DNA of 64,000 nucleotides from Mixophyes australis (Eukaryota > Chordata > Amphibia > Anura > Limnodynastidae): positions 401,378,117 to 401,442,116 of the forward strand of contig JAVHZZ010000001.1 in NCBI GenBank assembly GCA_036250195.1, written 5' to 3'. Made by a program: the position numbers and the translations under genes. The notes under the pieces are model-generated. The model ran no database searches, was not told where the DNA came from, and worked only from the letters and a program-made list of their open reading frames with translations. Shown in pieces: positions 1-11,585 of this stretch (positions are counted from its first letter, which is position 1; every line of letters starts with the position of its first letter).

Positions 1-1983
1 TACACTAATTTGTGGATGACATTCACAGCTTCATGTACAATTTATACCTAAATATAACATCGATTTCACCCTGCATTTTCTAAGACACACTGAAGATGTT
101 AAAAAAAATTTTTTTTTTTTCGTAAGTAGACCAGTAATTTTTAGATGATATTAACCCTAAAATAGGTGTGCACAGACGCCTTTTTCCAGGCAAGGCGATC
201 TGAGAATGTCCATTTAATCCAGATTGCCCAACAATCCCTTCTTCTTTAGATCCAATTCTCCCTGAACCATTATTTTCCAAAATTGTCCCTATTTTTGTTA
301 GGATGTGTAAGATTGGAACAAGTTCCTCCATTGGCTCTCACAACCGTCTATATGTTTCCAAAAAAGGCATAAGGGCATCAACTCTGTCTATTACAATGTG
401 TTTTGCTAAACTATGGGTTTGCCCTGCTATCACATGTTGCCATAGGGGTAGTTTACTAAAGTAACATCTCAGTAAAAAGCAACAAAGATTACTAAAGAAC
501 AGCAAGTTTAACCCCAGCAACCTTCAGTTATGTGCAGCAGTGAACAGAAGTGTAAAGACAGTTACCATGGAATCTCCAATTTGTGATGTAACCAGTGGTC
601 ATAGTGGGCTGGTATATGGTGTTATGCCATATCGGCAGTGGCCAAACTGGAAAATTAGAGGTGGAGGTATGAAAAATGTAATGGTAATGTAAGTGAGTGA
701 AATCTGAAGGCAGTAGAAGTGGCGGTAAGCTTTGATTGTAAAACTATTAAATTCTATTCACTTCCATTTGTAATACAACTACTTCTAAATTTCCACTTCG
801 ACCACTGGATGTAGCACTGTCCAAAGACTGCAGCACACATGATTCAGGTCCTTAGCAAGGAAGAGCAAAACAATTCCTTTATATTTGTAGTTGATTGGAC
901 TTTGGGTGACTCATGGGACTCAAATGTATTTAATCATCAGTAACAACATTTTGATCATCACTGTCTCTACAGCTCATCTTTTGTCAGACATGAGGTAATT
1001 GTGAAAAATGTGTCAAACACTTCTGCATAAACCATTAGATACTGGAGAGTTTAGAAGAAAATTATGCTAAAAATTCTATATTTCAGCTTGAACATTATGA
1101 ATTCAATAGTTCAAACTAGAAAATGTATTCAATCAAAATGTGCTGCAAAACATTCTCTTCCCTAAAGCCTAGAAATTGTCTGTTATTGTATTCAGGGGTT
1201 TATATTTCCCCAAATTACCAACCCATGGAATGGTTAGGGCAAGGAATAACACCTGTGTTGTCAAGGGGTCAGAAACAACCAGTTGCTGAAGGACTAACAT
1301 GTTTGTTTATGATTGTCTCTCCTAAACAATATATAACCTTGCAAAACATGGCATGGTTACCTTGCTTTTGGTAATAATTGACAAAGTCTCTTGAGCTTCA
1401 CCTATTAGCAGGGGGATTGCCCAGGAACACTTTGGCCAGGGCTGGACCAAGTCTACTCACGCAAATGTGGTCAGAAAGGCCTCTAATTCCATTACCTCCT
1501 TTATCTTAGAGACCAGTGTGGTCATAGAGTCTAGCAATACTATATCCACACAAAGGAGGAAACCCCTGGGCGCTGATTTAAATCAACCAAAAACTAAACC
1601 CTATAATAATATCATAAATCATATAAAATATGTAAAATTTGTAGCCACCATTAAATTAACTGGGAGAAGAACTTATGCAGCTTCTTATAAAGATTGTTGT
1701 GTAATCAATCTTATTGGAAAATAAATAAACTAGAGAATAGAAGCGCAAAAAATACATTCTCCTCAACAATTTTATACCACCAACACAATATTCTATTAAA
1801 ACATTCTATTAAAAAACAATTATATATAACCATAAATCAAATAATGGATAACTCATAGGATAATGGAGGAACAAGCAACAATATAATTCAGAGTTCAAAT
1901 ACACAAAAGAGAAAAATAGCTCGTATTAAATATAACAGTCTCTGATTGTAAGACTCGATGGTGCACATGAGATAAAATAGTCT
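1..1983. other. Gene-free A+T-rich flank
   Basis: Only short open frames without recognisable domains are present on either strand (for example about 80-520 minus and 1123-1724 plus). I see no inverted termini, tRNA, rRNA or coding exon here. It is downstream flank of pdgfc and left flank of retrotransposon A. The last five bases (1984-1988, ATTAC) are the target-site copy of element A. Confidence 0.5.
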
Positions 1984-2147
1984 ATTACTGTCACGGTACT
2001 CACAGCCGCCGCGGCTCGCTTCTGGCTCCCCCTGACGTCCCGGCCGTCACCTTGACGACCGGGACGTCATTTCCTATTCCTGCCCGGCCGTCACCATGGC
2101 AACGTCCGGACGCCTCTACTATAGCGCTGCATCCCGGCGGTAGGCGG

Positions 2148-2158
2148 GCGCATGCGCA
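2148..2158 (+). promoter_or_regulatory. NRF1-like palindromic site in LTR A
   Basis: GCGCATGCGCA matches the known NRF1 core GCGCATGCGC. It lies about 155 bp upstream of the TATA-like box. The equivalent stretch is deleted in the 3' LTR. Binding is an inference from the motif only. Confidence 0.4.
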
Positions 2159-2310
2159 TGACAGGCAGCCTGTGGGCTGATTAATCTGAGGTCTGATTTA
2201 CAGGCATTAGCCTGCATCTGTGTATTTCAGGGATAAGCCCTGATTGGCCCTGCTCTGTATGGGCAATTAGTCTGCAGCAGTGTATCCTACTCCTGATTGG
2301 TCTGTATTTG

Positions 2311-2351
2311 TATTTAAGGCAATGAGGTCTGCTGCCTCATTGCCGGTTATA
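2311..2351 (+). promoter_or_regulatory. Core promoter and predicted RNA start of element A
   Basis: TATTTAA starts at 2311, and the predicted transcript start GCCGGTTATA is at 2342-2351, exactly 31 nt downstream. A 10-bp inverted repeat (GGCAATGAGG / CCTCATTGCC) lies between the two and ends at the start site. The start was chosen because these 10 nt are the exact reverse complement of 2739-2748. Confidence 0.6.
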
Positions 2352-2738
2352 GTCTCTGTATCCAGTCTGCTGTACCTGCTCTCTGCCTGTTCCTGTCTAT
2401 TGGACCTGCTGTTGTTTACCCGTGTATGACCCTTGGCTTGGATTTGGACTTTGCTTGTGAATCTCGTGACCCTGACCTCTGGCTTGAATATCGACCTCCC
2501 TGTCTGCTCGTGACCCTTTGACCTCAGCTTGTATACTGGTACTGTTGTCTGCTGCTGGCCCCTGACCTCTGCTTGAATTCCACTCCGCTTGCTTGGGTTC
2601 TCCCCAGCCGGTACACACTTCACGACCCTCTGTCAGTCTGCAGCCCAGTCTGTCCCCACCATCAGGGGCTCCAGTGAACACCTGACTGGCAGAGTAGATT
2701 CCGGGTTGTGTTGTGCCGGCTGGAGGGGTTCCTAACAT

Positions 2739-2748
2739 TATAACCGGC
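2739..2748 (+). other. Predicted self-primer binding site of element A
   Basis: TATAACCGGC begins one base after the LTR. It is the exact reverse complement of the predicted 5' end of the element RNA (2342-2351; also 11939-11948 in the 3' LTR). No TGG-type tRNA primer site follows the LTR. Tf1/sushi-group elements are known to prime from their own RNA 5' end, and the same design is inferred here. Confidence 0.6.
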
Positions 2749-2776
2749 CCAAACACGTTCCGGAGACAAAGTTGGT

Positions 2777-5040
2777 ATGGAGGAAAACGAAACCAAATAG
2801 TCTCCTCTTCAAGCCCTGGCGGGTCATGTTGAGACCCTTTACCAGATGATCCGGGAACTGTCCCAGCGTTTGTCTTCCTCTGGTGAGGTTCCTCAGATTA
2901 CACTGCCCATTTCTGGTTCGGTTGATGAACCCAAGTTAAATTTGCCGGACCGGTTCTCCGGAGACAGAGCCCTGTTCCGGAATTTTAAAGAAAGCTGCAA
3001 GCTCTATTTTCGGCTGAAACCTCGGTCTTCTGGTTCAGAACAGCAGAGAGTTGGAATTGTCATCTCCCTCCTGCAGGGTGACCCCTAGTCCTGGGCTTTC
3101 ACCCTACCACAGTCGAGTCCTATTATGCAATCATTGGACTCTTTCTTTAGTGCATTGGGCCTCCATTACGATGACCCAGATCGAGTTGCCTCCGCCGAGG
3201 CTCACATACGGGCCTTAAAGCAAGGTCAGCATTCAGCAGAAGAATACTGCGCTGAATTCCGCAGATGGTCGCCTGACAGTGAGTGGAACGATCCAGCGTT
3301 ATGCAGCCAGTTTCGCCTAGGACTGTCAGAAGAGGTTAAGGATTCACTTGTGCAGTATCCTTCTCCCGCCTCATTGGAGAGCCTTATGCAGCTTGCTATT
3401 AAAATTCACAGGAGAATCAAGGAGAGGAGGACTGAGAAAGAGTCATCTTCTTTTTCATCTGCAGTTATTCCAGCCTTCACGGCTGATGAGAAGCCTACGC
3501 AGTCAGGGGCGTTTCACCTCCCTCCTGAGGAAAGGAACTAGAGACGGTTACAAGGTCTATGTCTCTATTGTGGCAATAAAGGCCACTTTTCCTGCTCCTG
3601 TCCATATAAACCTGAAAAAGGAGCATGTCTGGAAAAGGTTCATTTAGGCTTCCAAATTGTTTCCCAAAAGAATGCTGTCCTTATTCCCACACAAGTCACC
3701 TTCAGTGCTCGCTCTGTGGATCTGTCGGCCTTCATTGATAGCGGAGCTGCAGGCAACTTCCTTGATATCGGGTTTGCCCGCTCTGCCGAAATTCCGAAGG
3801 TAAAACTCAAATCTGCTATTACTGTCTGTGGCTTAGACGGAAGTCCGTTGCCTGGTGGCAAGATTTCCTGGGAGACTCCGCCACTACAGTTGAAGATCGG
3901 AGCTCTCCATTCTGAATCAATCACCTTCTTCCTGATCGATTGTTCGTCGGTTCCCTTGATCCTGGGCCACCCATGGCTCTCCCGTCATAACTCTGTCATG
4001 GACTGGATGAAGGGAGAGATTGTTCAGTGGAGTTCTTATTGCACACAGTCTTGCTTGTCACTGCCTCTGCGTATGATTCAGTCTATTCCGGAGCAGCTTC
4101 CCTCACAATATCATTAATTCTGGGATGTGTTCTCCAAGAAGGCTGCTGATACCTTACCACCGCACCGTGACTTTGACTGTGCCATCAAGGTTATTCCTGG
4201 TTCCAAGTTACCTAAGGGACGTCTGTATTCCCTCTCTGTTCCCGAGACCAAATCCATGCAGGAATACATCGATGAAAATCTGGAGAAAGGCTTTATCAGG
4301 CCATCTAAATCTCCCGTAGGAGCAGGATGCTTCTTTGTATCCAAAAAGAATGAAGGGCTAAGACCCTGTATAGATTACCGGGGATTGAATCTTATCACAA
4401 TTAAGAACACCTATCCTCTCCCGCTCATTTCCGTATTATTTGTTCAATTGAGAGGGGCTACTGTCTTCACAAAAATCGACCTTCGTGGAGCGTATAATCT
4501 CATCCGTATCAAGGAAGGAGATGATTGGAAGACGGCATTCAATACGCACTCTGGCCACTACGAGTATCTGGTCATGCCGTTTGGCCTTAGTAATGCACCT
4601 GCAGTGTTCCAGAACTTGATCAATGAAGTTCTTCGGGAATTCCTCGGTTGTTTCGTGGTCGTCTATTTAGATGATATCCTCATCTATTCCAGATCTTTGC
4701 CCGCCCATCAGACTCACGTCAAACAAGTTCTGCAAAAATTGCGAGAGAACCACCTTTACGCTAAGTTGGAAAAGTGTGAGTTCGAGGTGCAGAGGGTATC
4801 CTTTTTAGGCTACGTAATCTCTTCTGAGGGATTCTCCATGGATCCAGCTAAGGTCCAGGATATTTTGGATTGGCTGCAACCCAACACTCTTAAGGCGGTG
4901 CAGAGGTTCCTGGGCTTCTCCAATTATTATAGGAGATTCATTCACAACTTTGCTGACATTGTGGCTCCCATTGTCGCTCTGACCCGTAAAGGAATGGATC
5001 CAACTAATTGGTCGTCCCAAGCAATAGCCTCATTCGAAAG
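2777..5040 (+). pseudogene. Element A gag-protease-reverse transcriptase (5' part, broken)
   Basis: The frame starts at ATG 2777, 39 nt after the LTR, and gag and pol share one reading frame. In order: gag capsid-like region (about 2850-3540), a CX2CX4HX4C zinc knuckle from 3560, a protease with DSG at about 3737, and reverse transcriptase with YLDD near 4667. In-frame stops are at 2798 (TAG), 3086 (TAG), 3539 (TAG) and 4115 (TAA). The frame stops abruptly at 5040, just after the RT connection, where element C begins. RNase H and the integrase zinc finger are not found. The stops at 2798, 3086 and 4115 look like point mutations of sense codons, so the gene is dead. Confidence 0.9.
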
Positions 5041-5041
5041 C

Positions 5042-5563
5042 CACCAAGAACCGCCGCAAGGCGGGGGTGGGCTTCGCTGCCAGGAGTCGCAGGTCGCGGT
5101 CCCCAGGTTCGCCCCAAGATGTAGTACAGCGGAGTGAAGCGGAGGTAGCGGAGTCAAACAAGCCGGTTCGGTACACAGGAATGGAGTCAGGCAGAATCAG
5201 AAGGCAACTCGTGTCAACAAGCCAGGTTCGTTACACGGGTCACAAGAATAGGAGAATGGTCAGCAAGCCGGCTCGGTACACAGGCATAGGAGAGCCAGGG
5301 AAGTCAAACAGGCAGAGATCAGCACACAGGAAGACACTGGAAACTGTAAGACACTGCAATCCACGAAGAACAGGAGCCAGGAACAGGTAAGTGTTGCTCT
5401 GACACTCAGCGAGTGTCAGAGTGAGTTTTTTATGCTGAAGGGGATTCAAAATCCCCGCCTCTGGGTTGCGGTCATGTGACCGCATCCGGGTGCGGTCACG
5501 TGGTCCTGGATGCGGAAGTGCGGCTTCTGGACGGAGCGGCGAGGATCAGGTAAGTCCGTTACA
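5042..5563 (-). repeat. 3' LTR of element C, truncated
   Basis: 522 bp match 9891-10422 of the other LTR. The terminal 85 bp corresponding to 9806-9890 are missing. A polypurine tract (AGGGGGTAC in element orientation) precedes it. It keeps the unmutated predicted RNA start (GTCAGAGCAA, 5403-5394) 31 nt after a CATAAAAAA box (5434-5426). An 11-bp perfect inverted repeat (CTCTGACACTC / GAGTGTCAGAG, 5397-5421) overlaps the start. Confidence 0.9.
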
Positions 5564-5596
5564 GTACCCCCTGCCATAAAGGTGGACTCCGAACAC

Positions 5597-8500
5597 CTAA
5601 TAGGATTTCAAAGGAAATTTTTTATGGAAGGATTTAAGCAGACGGGGAGCATGCAGATCAATAGCTCTTACCCATGAGCGCTCCTCAGGGCCGTAACCCT
5701 TCCAATCCACCAAGAACTGTATGGCACTTTGAACTTTACGAGAATCTAGGATAGTTTTAATCTCGTATTCGACTTGATCCCGATCCACAACAGGAGGAGG
5801 AGTTCTGGACGAGGTGGAGAATCTGTTGGTTACCATCGGTTTTAACAAGGAGACATGAAAGACATTGGGTATGCGTAAAGAGGGAGGCAGACTCAATCTA
5901 AAAAGTACGGGATTAATAATCTCAGAAATAGCGAATGGGCCAATAAACTTGTCAGCAAATTTTTTTTCTGGGAACCTTTAAACGAATGTTCTGGGTGGAT
6001 AGCCATACCCTGTCACCGACTGAAAAACTTGGAGTCATTCTTCTCCTTTTATCATAGAATTTCTTGGAACCAGTGGTTGCTTTCTTTAAATTTATCTTGG
6101 TCTGTTCCCAAATAGCGGAGAAGTTACAAAACAGAGAGTCCACCGCCGGAACTTCAGAAGATGAAATTTGAGAGAAGGTGGGTAGCCTAGGATGACAGCC
6201 ATAAAGAACAAAAAAGGGGGAGTTAGAGATGGCCTCATGGAAATGGTTGTTATGGGCGAACTCGGCCCAAGGGAGAAGGTCCACCCAGAGTTCTTGGTTA
6301 CTTGAGATAAATATTCTTATAAACTTCTCTAATTCTTGGTTGGTTCTCTCAGTAGCCCCATTGGACTGAGGATGATATGCGGAAGAGAAGTCAAGCTTAA
6401 TCCTGGATTTATTGTAAAAAGACCGCCAAAATTTTGATATGAATTGTGATCCCCTATCGGAGACAATATGTTGAGGACAGCCGTGGAGGCGAAATATTTC
6501 TTTAATAAAAATATCGGCTAAGGAGGAGGAAGAAGGAAGGCCTTTAAGAGCAATAAAGTGAGCTGTTTTAGAGAAGCGATCCGTGACTACAAGCACTACA
6601 GTACAGGATTTGGAAGGAGGAAGGTCCGTGATAAAATCCATGGAGATCTGTGACCACGGGTAATCAGGAATGGGTAATGGGAGCAAGCATCCATAAGGCT
6701 TCTTCCTAGAGGTCTTGTGTTGAGCACATTTGGAACAAGCAGCAACAAATCTCTTCACATCTTCCAGCAAGGAAGGCCACCAGTAACTTCGGGACAATAA
6801 GTCCCAGGTCTTGCGAATGCCGGCATGCCCAGAGAAGAGTGAGTGATGAGCCCAGTTAAGGAGCCGGGTGCGTAGATGTGGCAAGATGAATGTTTTGCCC
6901 GGAGGACAACCCTTTTTCAGGTGTGTAGCTGCCAATATTTGACATGGATTTACAATGAATTTATTATCTTCCGAGGATTCCATGTTGGCTGGATCAAAAG
7001 AGCGAGATAAGGCGTCTGCCTTCGTATTCTTGGATCCCGAGTGAAAAGTGATGTTGAAATCAAAACGTGAGAAGAATAAGGACCACCTTGCTTGTCGAGG
7101 GTTTAGACATCGAGCAGTGCGTAAGTAAAGCAAATTCTTATGGTCCGTATATATGGTGATAGGAAATTGCGCTCCTTCTAGTAGATGTCTCCATTCGGAG
7201 AGAGCCAACTTGATGGCCAGGAGCTCTTTGTCGCCAATCCCATAATTCCTCTCAGCAGGTAAAAAGCGAAAGGAAAAGAATCCGCAGGGATGAAGTTTTC
7301 CAGAAGGGCTTCGCTGTGATAGTACGGCTCCTGTGCCAACAGAAGAGGCATCTACCTCCAGGACAAAAGGACGTGAACAATCCGGCTGTTGAAGAATGGG
7401 TGCAGAAAAAAAAAGAGACTTTAATAATATAAAGGCTTGGATAGCCTCAGTGGACCAAATACCAGCATCAGCAGATTTACGGGTCAGTGCTGTGATGGGA
7501 GCCACGAGAGAGGAGTACCCCTTGATAAATTGACGATAATAGTTGGAGAATCCTAGGAAGCGTTGAGTGGCCTTAAGGCCCGAAGGTTGGGGCCAGTCAA
7601 GTATGGCTTTTAATTTTGTGGGATCCATCTGTAGACCGGTGCCCAAAATAATATATCCCAGGAAGGGAATTTGTTTCTGCTCGAAGGTGCATTTCTCCAA
7701 TTTGCAAAATAAATGATTTTCTCGGATACGAGAGAGGACCTCCAGTGCGATGGGATACCAGATCTTGAGAAAAGATGAGAATGTCGTCCAAGTAGATGAC
7801 TACGGATTGGTACAAGAGATCTTGAAACAGCTCATTCATAAAGCCCTGAAAGATGGCCGGGGCATTGCATAACCCGAAGGGCATGACCAGGTATTCAAAG
7901 TGGCCGTCTCGGGTGTTGAACGCCGTCTTCCATTCATCCCCCTCCTTAATGCGTATGAGGTTATATGCTCCTCTGAGGTCAAGTTTAGAAAAGATGGTGG
8001 CACCCTTAATCCGGTCAAATAATTCGGAAATCAGTGGCAGTGGATACCGATTTTTAACGGTAATGGCATTCAGGCCTCTGTAATCAATGCAAGGGCGGAG
8101 ACCCCCATTTTTCTTTTTTACGAAGAAGAAGCTTGCCCCAGCTGGGGAGGCAGACTTGCGGATGAAGCCCCTTTTTAGATTTTCTTGGACGTACTCCTCC
8201 ATAGCCTTAGACTCCGGGAGGGAAAGGGGGTAAACACGGCCCCTGGGAATGAGTTTACCAGGTATCAGATCAATGCCACAATCCCAGATTCTGTGAGGGG
8301 GAAGTCTAGTGGCTTCTTGTTGACAAAAAACATCAGAGAAGGTTTGGTATGGTTCAGGCAAAAGAGTCACAGGAAATTCTTGGGAACGTCTGGGACTATT
8401 CGGAGGAACCACTCTATGTAGGCAGTGAGAGAAGCAGGACTGTCCCCAGGACAATATGTGACCTGATTTCCAGTCCAAGGTGGGGGAGTGGAGACGAAGC

Positions 8501-8892
8501 CATGGAAGTCCTAGGATGACTGGGTTGGTAGATCTTTGAATTACTAGAAAAGAAATCTTCTCCCGATGAAGCGCTCCTATCTGAAGCAGTAGGGGAATAG
8601 TGCGTACCAGAATGGACCCCTCAGGAATTCTTCCCCCATCAATGGCCATTAGAGAGATGGGTTGTTCCAAAGCTTGTGTGGGAATAGCAAATTGTTTAAC
8701 TACGGCGGCAGAGATGAAATTTCCTGCGGCTCCGGAATCCAGAAGAGCCGACTGCGGGAAAGTCTTTAGTCCTAACTGAAGGGAAATGGGAATAGACAGG
8801 CAATCAATACTACTGGGAACTGACTGACACTGAGAAAAGAGGCCCAACGATACAGCTCCTGAACTCGTTAGGCCCTGTCGTTTCCCGAGCAT
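5597..8892 (-). pseudogene. Element C pol (protease, RT, RNase H, integrase, chromodomain), frameshifted
   Basis: Three frame segments make up pol. Segment 8892-7597 holds the protease (DSGAAGNF) and RT up to YLDDIL. Segment 7700-5952 holds the RT thumb, RNase H (LEVDAS, GDKELL, TDHKN, ADALSR), the integrase HHCC region and the DDE core (MDF, SDRG, ATER). Segment 5896-5597 holds the integrase C-terminus and a chromodomain (FLVDWKGYGPEERSW). Frameshifts fall just after YLDD (about 7740) and in a homopolymer near 5960. In an intact relative (element B) these are one 1120-residue frame. Expression in the ancestor was by -1 frameshift from gag: the GGGAAAC heptamer at 8886-8880 sits in the overlap. 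Confidence 0.9.
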
Positions 8893-9792
8893 TTAGAACA
8901 AGAACTCAGAAGATGGCCGCTCTCTCCACAATAATAAACACAACTTGTTCCGAAATCTCCTCTCCCTTTCTTTGGCTGACAGGCGGGTCCTCCCCAGTTG
9001 CATGGGCTCTTCAGGAGGAAGAACAGGGGTTTGGAAGTTGGGAGCCAAGCGAATCATACTACGCCGAGACTGTTCCTTCTCGGAATTACGTTCCTTGAAA
9101 CGCAAATCAACTTTGACACAGAGGGAGATAATATCATCCAAAGACGTAGGGAGTTCCTGAGATACCAGCTCGTCTTTGATTCGGTCTGAAAGGCCCTGCC
9201 AGAACGTAGCTACTAGGGCTTCATCGTTCCAGCGAAGTTCAGAGGCCATAGTTCTGAAGTGGACCGCATACTGTCCCACAGACTGGTTTCCCTGGCGGAG
9301 ACGTAATAAGCCGGAAGCGGCATTGGACACCCTTCCTGGCTCATCAAATATTTTCTTGAAAGTGGACAAAAAGACGCTGAAGTTATGTAAAATGGGGTCG
9401 TCCCTCTCCCATAAGGGGGAAGCCCATGCTAAGGCTTGACCGGACAATAATGAAATCACATAGGCCACTTTCGTTTTTTCGGAAGGTAAGTTCCCTGGTA
9501 AAAGCTCGAATTGTATGGAGCATTGATTTAAAAATCCTCTGCAATACTTGGGGTCTCATTCGAACTTGGGTGGGTTAGGTAAACGTAACTGTGAGGAAGA
9601 AGCTGCTGCTGCGGCCTGAGGTACAGTGGCCACTGCCGGCCCAGGTGATCCACCAGACACTAGGGTGTTCTGGACAACATCCAACCGAGTAGATAGACTA
9701 TTGAGGAATTTTAAAAGTTGCTCTTGGTTAGCTTCTTGCTTATCCATCCTTCCTACTAAATGCTCCAACAGATCTTTAGCTGTGGTATCCAT
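8868..9792 (-). pseudogene. Element C gag, broken
   Basis: The frame starts at ATG 9792, 13 nt after the LTR, with a coiled-coil-like N-terminus (MDTTAKDLLEHLV...). A TGA after LPNPPKFE (about 9556) replaces the glycine codon found in the intact element B, giving a premature stop. The frame then continues through the capsid-like region (GQALAWASPLWER, 9468 onward). The CX2CX4HX4C knuckle near 8930 is disrupted by a one-base frameshift. Original length was about 310 residues, as in element B. The nonsense and frameshift changes agree with the broken pol. Confidence 0.87.
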
Positions 9793-9793
9793 G

Positions 9794-9803
9794 GTCAGAG
9801 CAA
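9794..9803 (-). other. Predicted self-primer binding site of element C
   Basis: TTGCTCTGAC (minus strand, two bases after the LTR end at 9806) is exactly complementary to the predicted RNA start GTCAGAGCAA kept in the 3' LTR at 5403-5394. The 5' LTR copy of the start (about 10262-10253) has one change, TTGCTCTAAC on the plus strand, which would now mismatch. There is no tRNA-type TGG. Confidence 0.6.
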
Positions 9804-9805
9804 AC

Positions 9806-10422
9806 TGTAACAGATTCTGAATACTATATTACTAATCTTGATTAGCGCTGGCTTACCTGAGGTGCGGAGTCTAACGATCTCCCCGGTGTTCACCAAGAAC
9901 CGCCGCAAGGCAGGGTGGGCTTCGCTGCCAGGAGTCGCAGGTCGCGGTCCCCAGGTTCGCCCCAAGATGTAGTACAGCGGAGTGAAGCGGAGTGAAGCGG
10001 AGGTAGCGGAGTCAAACAAGCCGGTTCGGTACACAGGAATGGAGTCAGGCAGAATCAGAAGGCAACTCAGAGTCAACAAGCCAGGTTCGGTGCACGGGTC
10101 ACAAGAATAGGAGAATGGTTAGCAAGCCGGGTCGGTACACAGGGATAGGAGAGCCAGGGAAGTCAAACAGGCAGAGATCAGCACACAGGAAGACACTGGA
10201 AACTGTAAGACACTGCAATCCACAAAGAACAGGAGCCAGGAACAGGTAAGTGTTGCTCTAACACTCAGCGAGTGTCAGAGTGAGGTTTTTATGCTGAAGG
10301 GGATTCAAAATCCCCGCCTCTGGGTTGCGGTCATGTGACCGCCTCCGGGTGCGGTCACGTGGTCCTGGATGCGGAAGTGCGGCTTCTGGATGGAGCGGCG
10401 GGGATCAGGTAAGTCCGTTACA
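9806..10422 (-). repeat. 5' LTR of element C
   Basis: Complete 617-bp LTR, TGTAAC...GTTACA. It differs from the 3' copy by a 10-bp duplication (AGTGAAGCGG, near 9980) and scattered substitutions. An E-box pair (CATGTG and CACGTG) lies in the U3 half in both LTRs (about 5473-5503 and 10331-10361). Confidence 0.9.
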
Positions 10423-11585
10423 CATGTGAGGTTTGTGCCAGAAACAAAGTTCCTAGGATCCGCCCAGTAGGCCATTTAGTTCCTTTGGCACCACCTGCAA
10501 AACCATGGACTCACTTGTCCATGGACTTTATAGTGGATCTACCACCTTCTGCAGGACACAATACCATTTGGGTCGTGGTAGACCGGTTCAGCAAGATGTC
10601 ACATTTCGTTCCCTTAACCAGACTGCCTACTGCTCGGGATTTGGCCGTCTTATTCATTCAACATATTTTCCGGCTCCATGGACTCCCTACTGAAATCGTT
10701 TCCTATCGGGGTTCTCAGTTCATAGCGCAATTCTGGAGATCTTTCTGTACCCTTCTCGAAATCAAGGTTAGTTTATCATCCGCATACCACCCTCAGTCAA
10801 ATGGGTAAACCGAAAGGGTTAACCAGTCCTTAGAGAAGTTTTTACAATGCTGCTCATCGGAGTTCCATGATAATTGGTCTTCCTTGTTACCCTGGGCGGA
10901 ATTTGCCTGTAATAATTCCTGTCATTCATCTACTAAAACTTCTCTGTTTTTCTGCAATTATGGTTTTCACCCCAGGTCTAACTCCTTGTATTCGCTCAAC
11001 CCAGTTGGTGTCCAGGAGATCCGTTCCACTGCAAGAGATCTCAGAGTTATCTGGAGGAAAGTACAGGCATCTCTGAAACAAGCTTCATTTGTCGCAAAAA
11101 AAAATTTGGATCGTCACCGTACCATCTGCTCCTTCAAGGTGGGCCAGAGAGTGTGGCTGTCTACAAAAAACATTAAGCTCAGACAGCCTTGTAAAAAGTT
11201 GGGCCCCAAGTTCATCGGTCCGTTCCTTATCATCAAGCAGGTGAATCCTGTCGCATTTAGGTTAAGAATTCTGGGCTCGTTGAGAATTCCCAACACATTT
11301 CACTGTTCTCTATTGAAGCCGGTATTATATCCTAGTCAAATCCAGTCTTCAAATTTGCCTGAGAGAAATTCAAACAGATCACCAAGATACGTTGTTCAGA
11401 AGATCTTAGATTCCAAAAAAGTGCAAGGTCAGGTGCACTTCCTAGTGCAGTGGAGGAATCATGGGTTGGAAGAACGGTCTTGGATTCCACGGAGACAACG
11501 CCATGCTCCTAAACAGCTGAAGGAGTTCTTCAGGAAATTTCCAAAAAAAAACGGGTTCCTTAACCCCTCCTCAAGGGGGACGTAC
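10423..11585 (+). pseudogene. Element A pol, 3' part (integrase core and chromodomain, broken)
   Basis: Pol of element A resumes right after C with the last cysteine pair of the integrase zinc finger (CEVCARNK), then the core MDFIVDLPPS. The second catalytic aspartate is replaced by tyrosine (IVSYRGSQF instead of SDRG). A TAA at about 10806 follows HPQSNG, just before the TER glutamate. The GPF region (KFIGPF) and a chromodomain (VHFLVQWRNHGLEERSW) follow, and the frame runs into the 3' LTR. With the upstream stops and the deletion, no integrase can be made. Confidence 0.9.

Larger units (their letters stand above)
1989..2737 (+). repeat. 5' LTR of element A
   Basis: TG...CA-bounded 749-bp direct repeat, matching 11586-12334 almost throughout. 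It contains a G+C-rich first half, a TATTTAA box at 2311 and the predicted RNA start at 2342. It lacks about 10 bp present in the 3' LTR just after TGTCACG. Long open frames read on the minus strand of this LTR and of its partner are not genes. Confidence 0.92.
5042..10422 (-). mobile_element. Nested Ty3/Gypsy retrotransposon C, antisense inside element A
   Basis: On the minus strand the order is LTR (10422-9806), gag, pol, chromodomain, then a second LTR (5563-5042). The LTRs begin TGTAACGG, and the complete one ends CTGTTACA. The 3' LTR has lost its last 85 bp at the junction with A. The host pol sequence expected to its left (RNase H and integrase zinc finger, roughly 1 kb) is also gone. 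No target duplication can be checked because the left junction was deleted. The simplest history is insertion into the integrase region of A, followed by a deletion across the left boundary. Gag and pol carry a nonsense codon and frameshifts, so the copy is inactive. Confidence 0.92.

Noticed and set aside
80..520. Two minus-strand frames nearly joined into one about 150-residue frame
   Set aside because: Separated by a stop, with no recognisable domain and low-complexity ends; not enough to call a gene or element.
2267..2756. Overlapping minus-strand open frames of about 118 residues, repeated at 11864-12335
   Set aside because: They lie wholly within the two LTRs of element A and are identical because the LTRs are; the peptides show no domain and the region is promoter and leader sequence.
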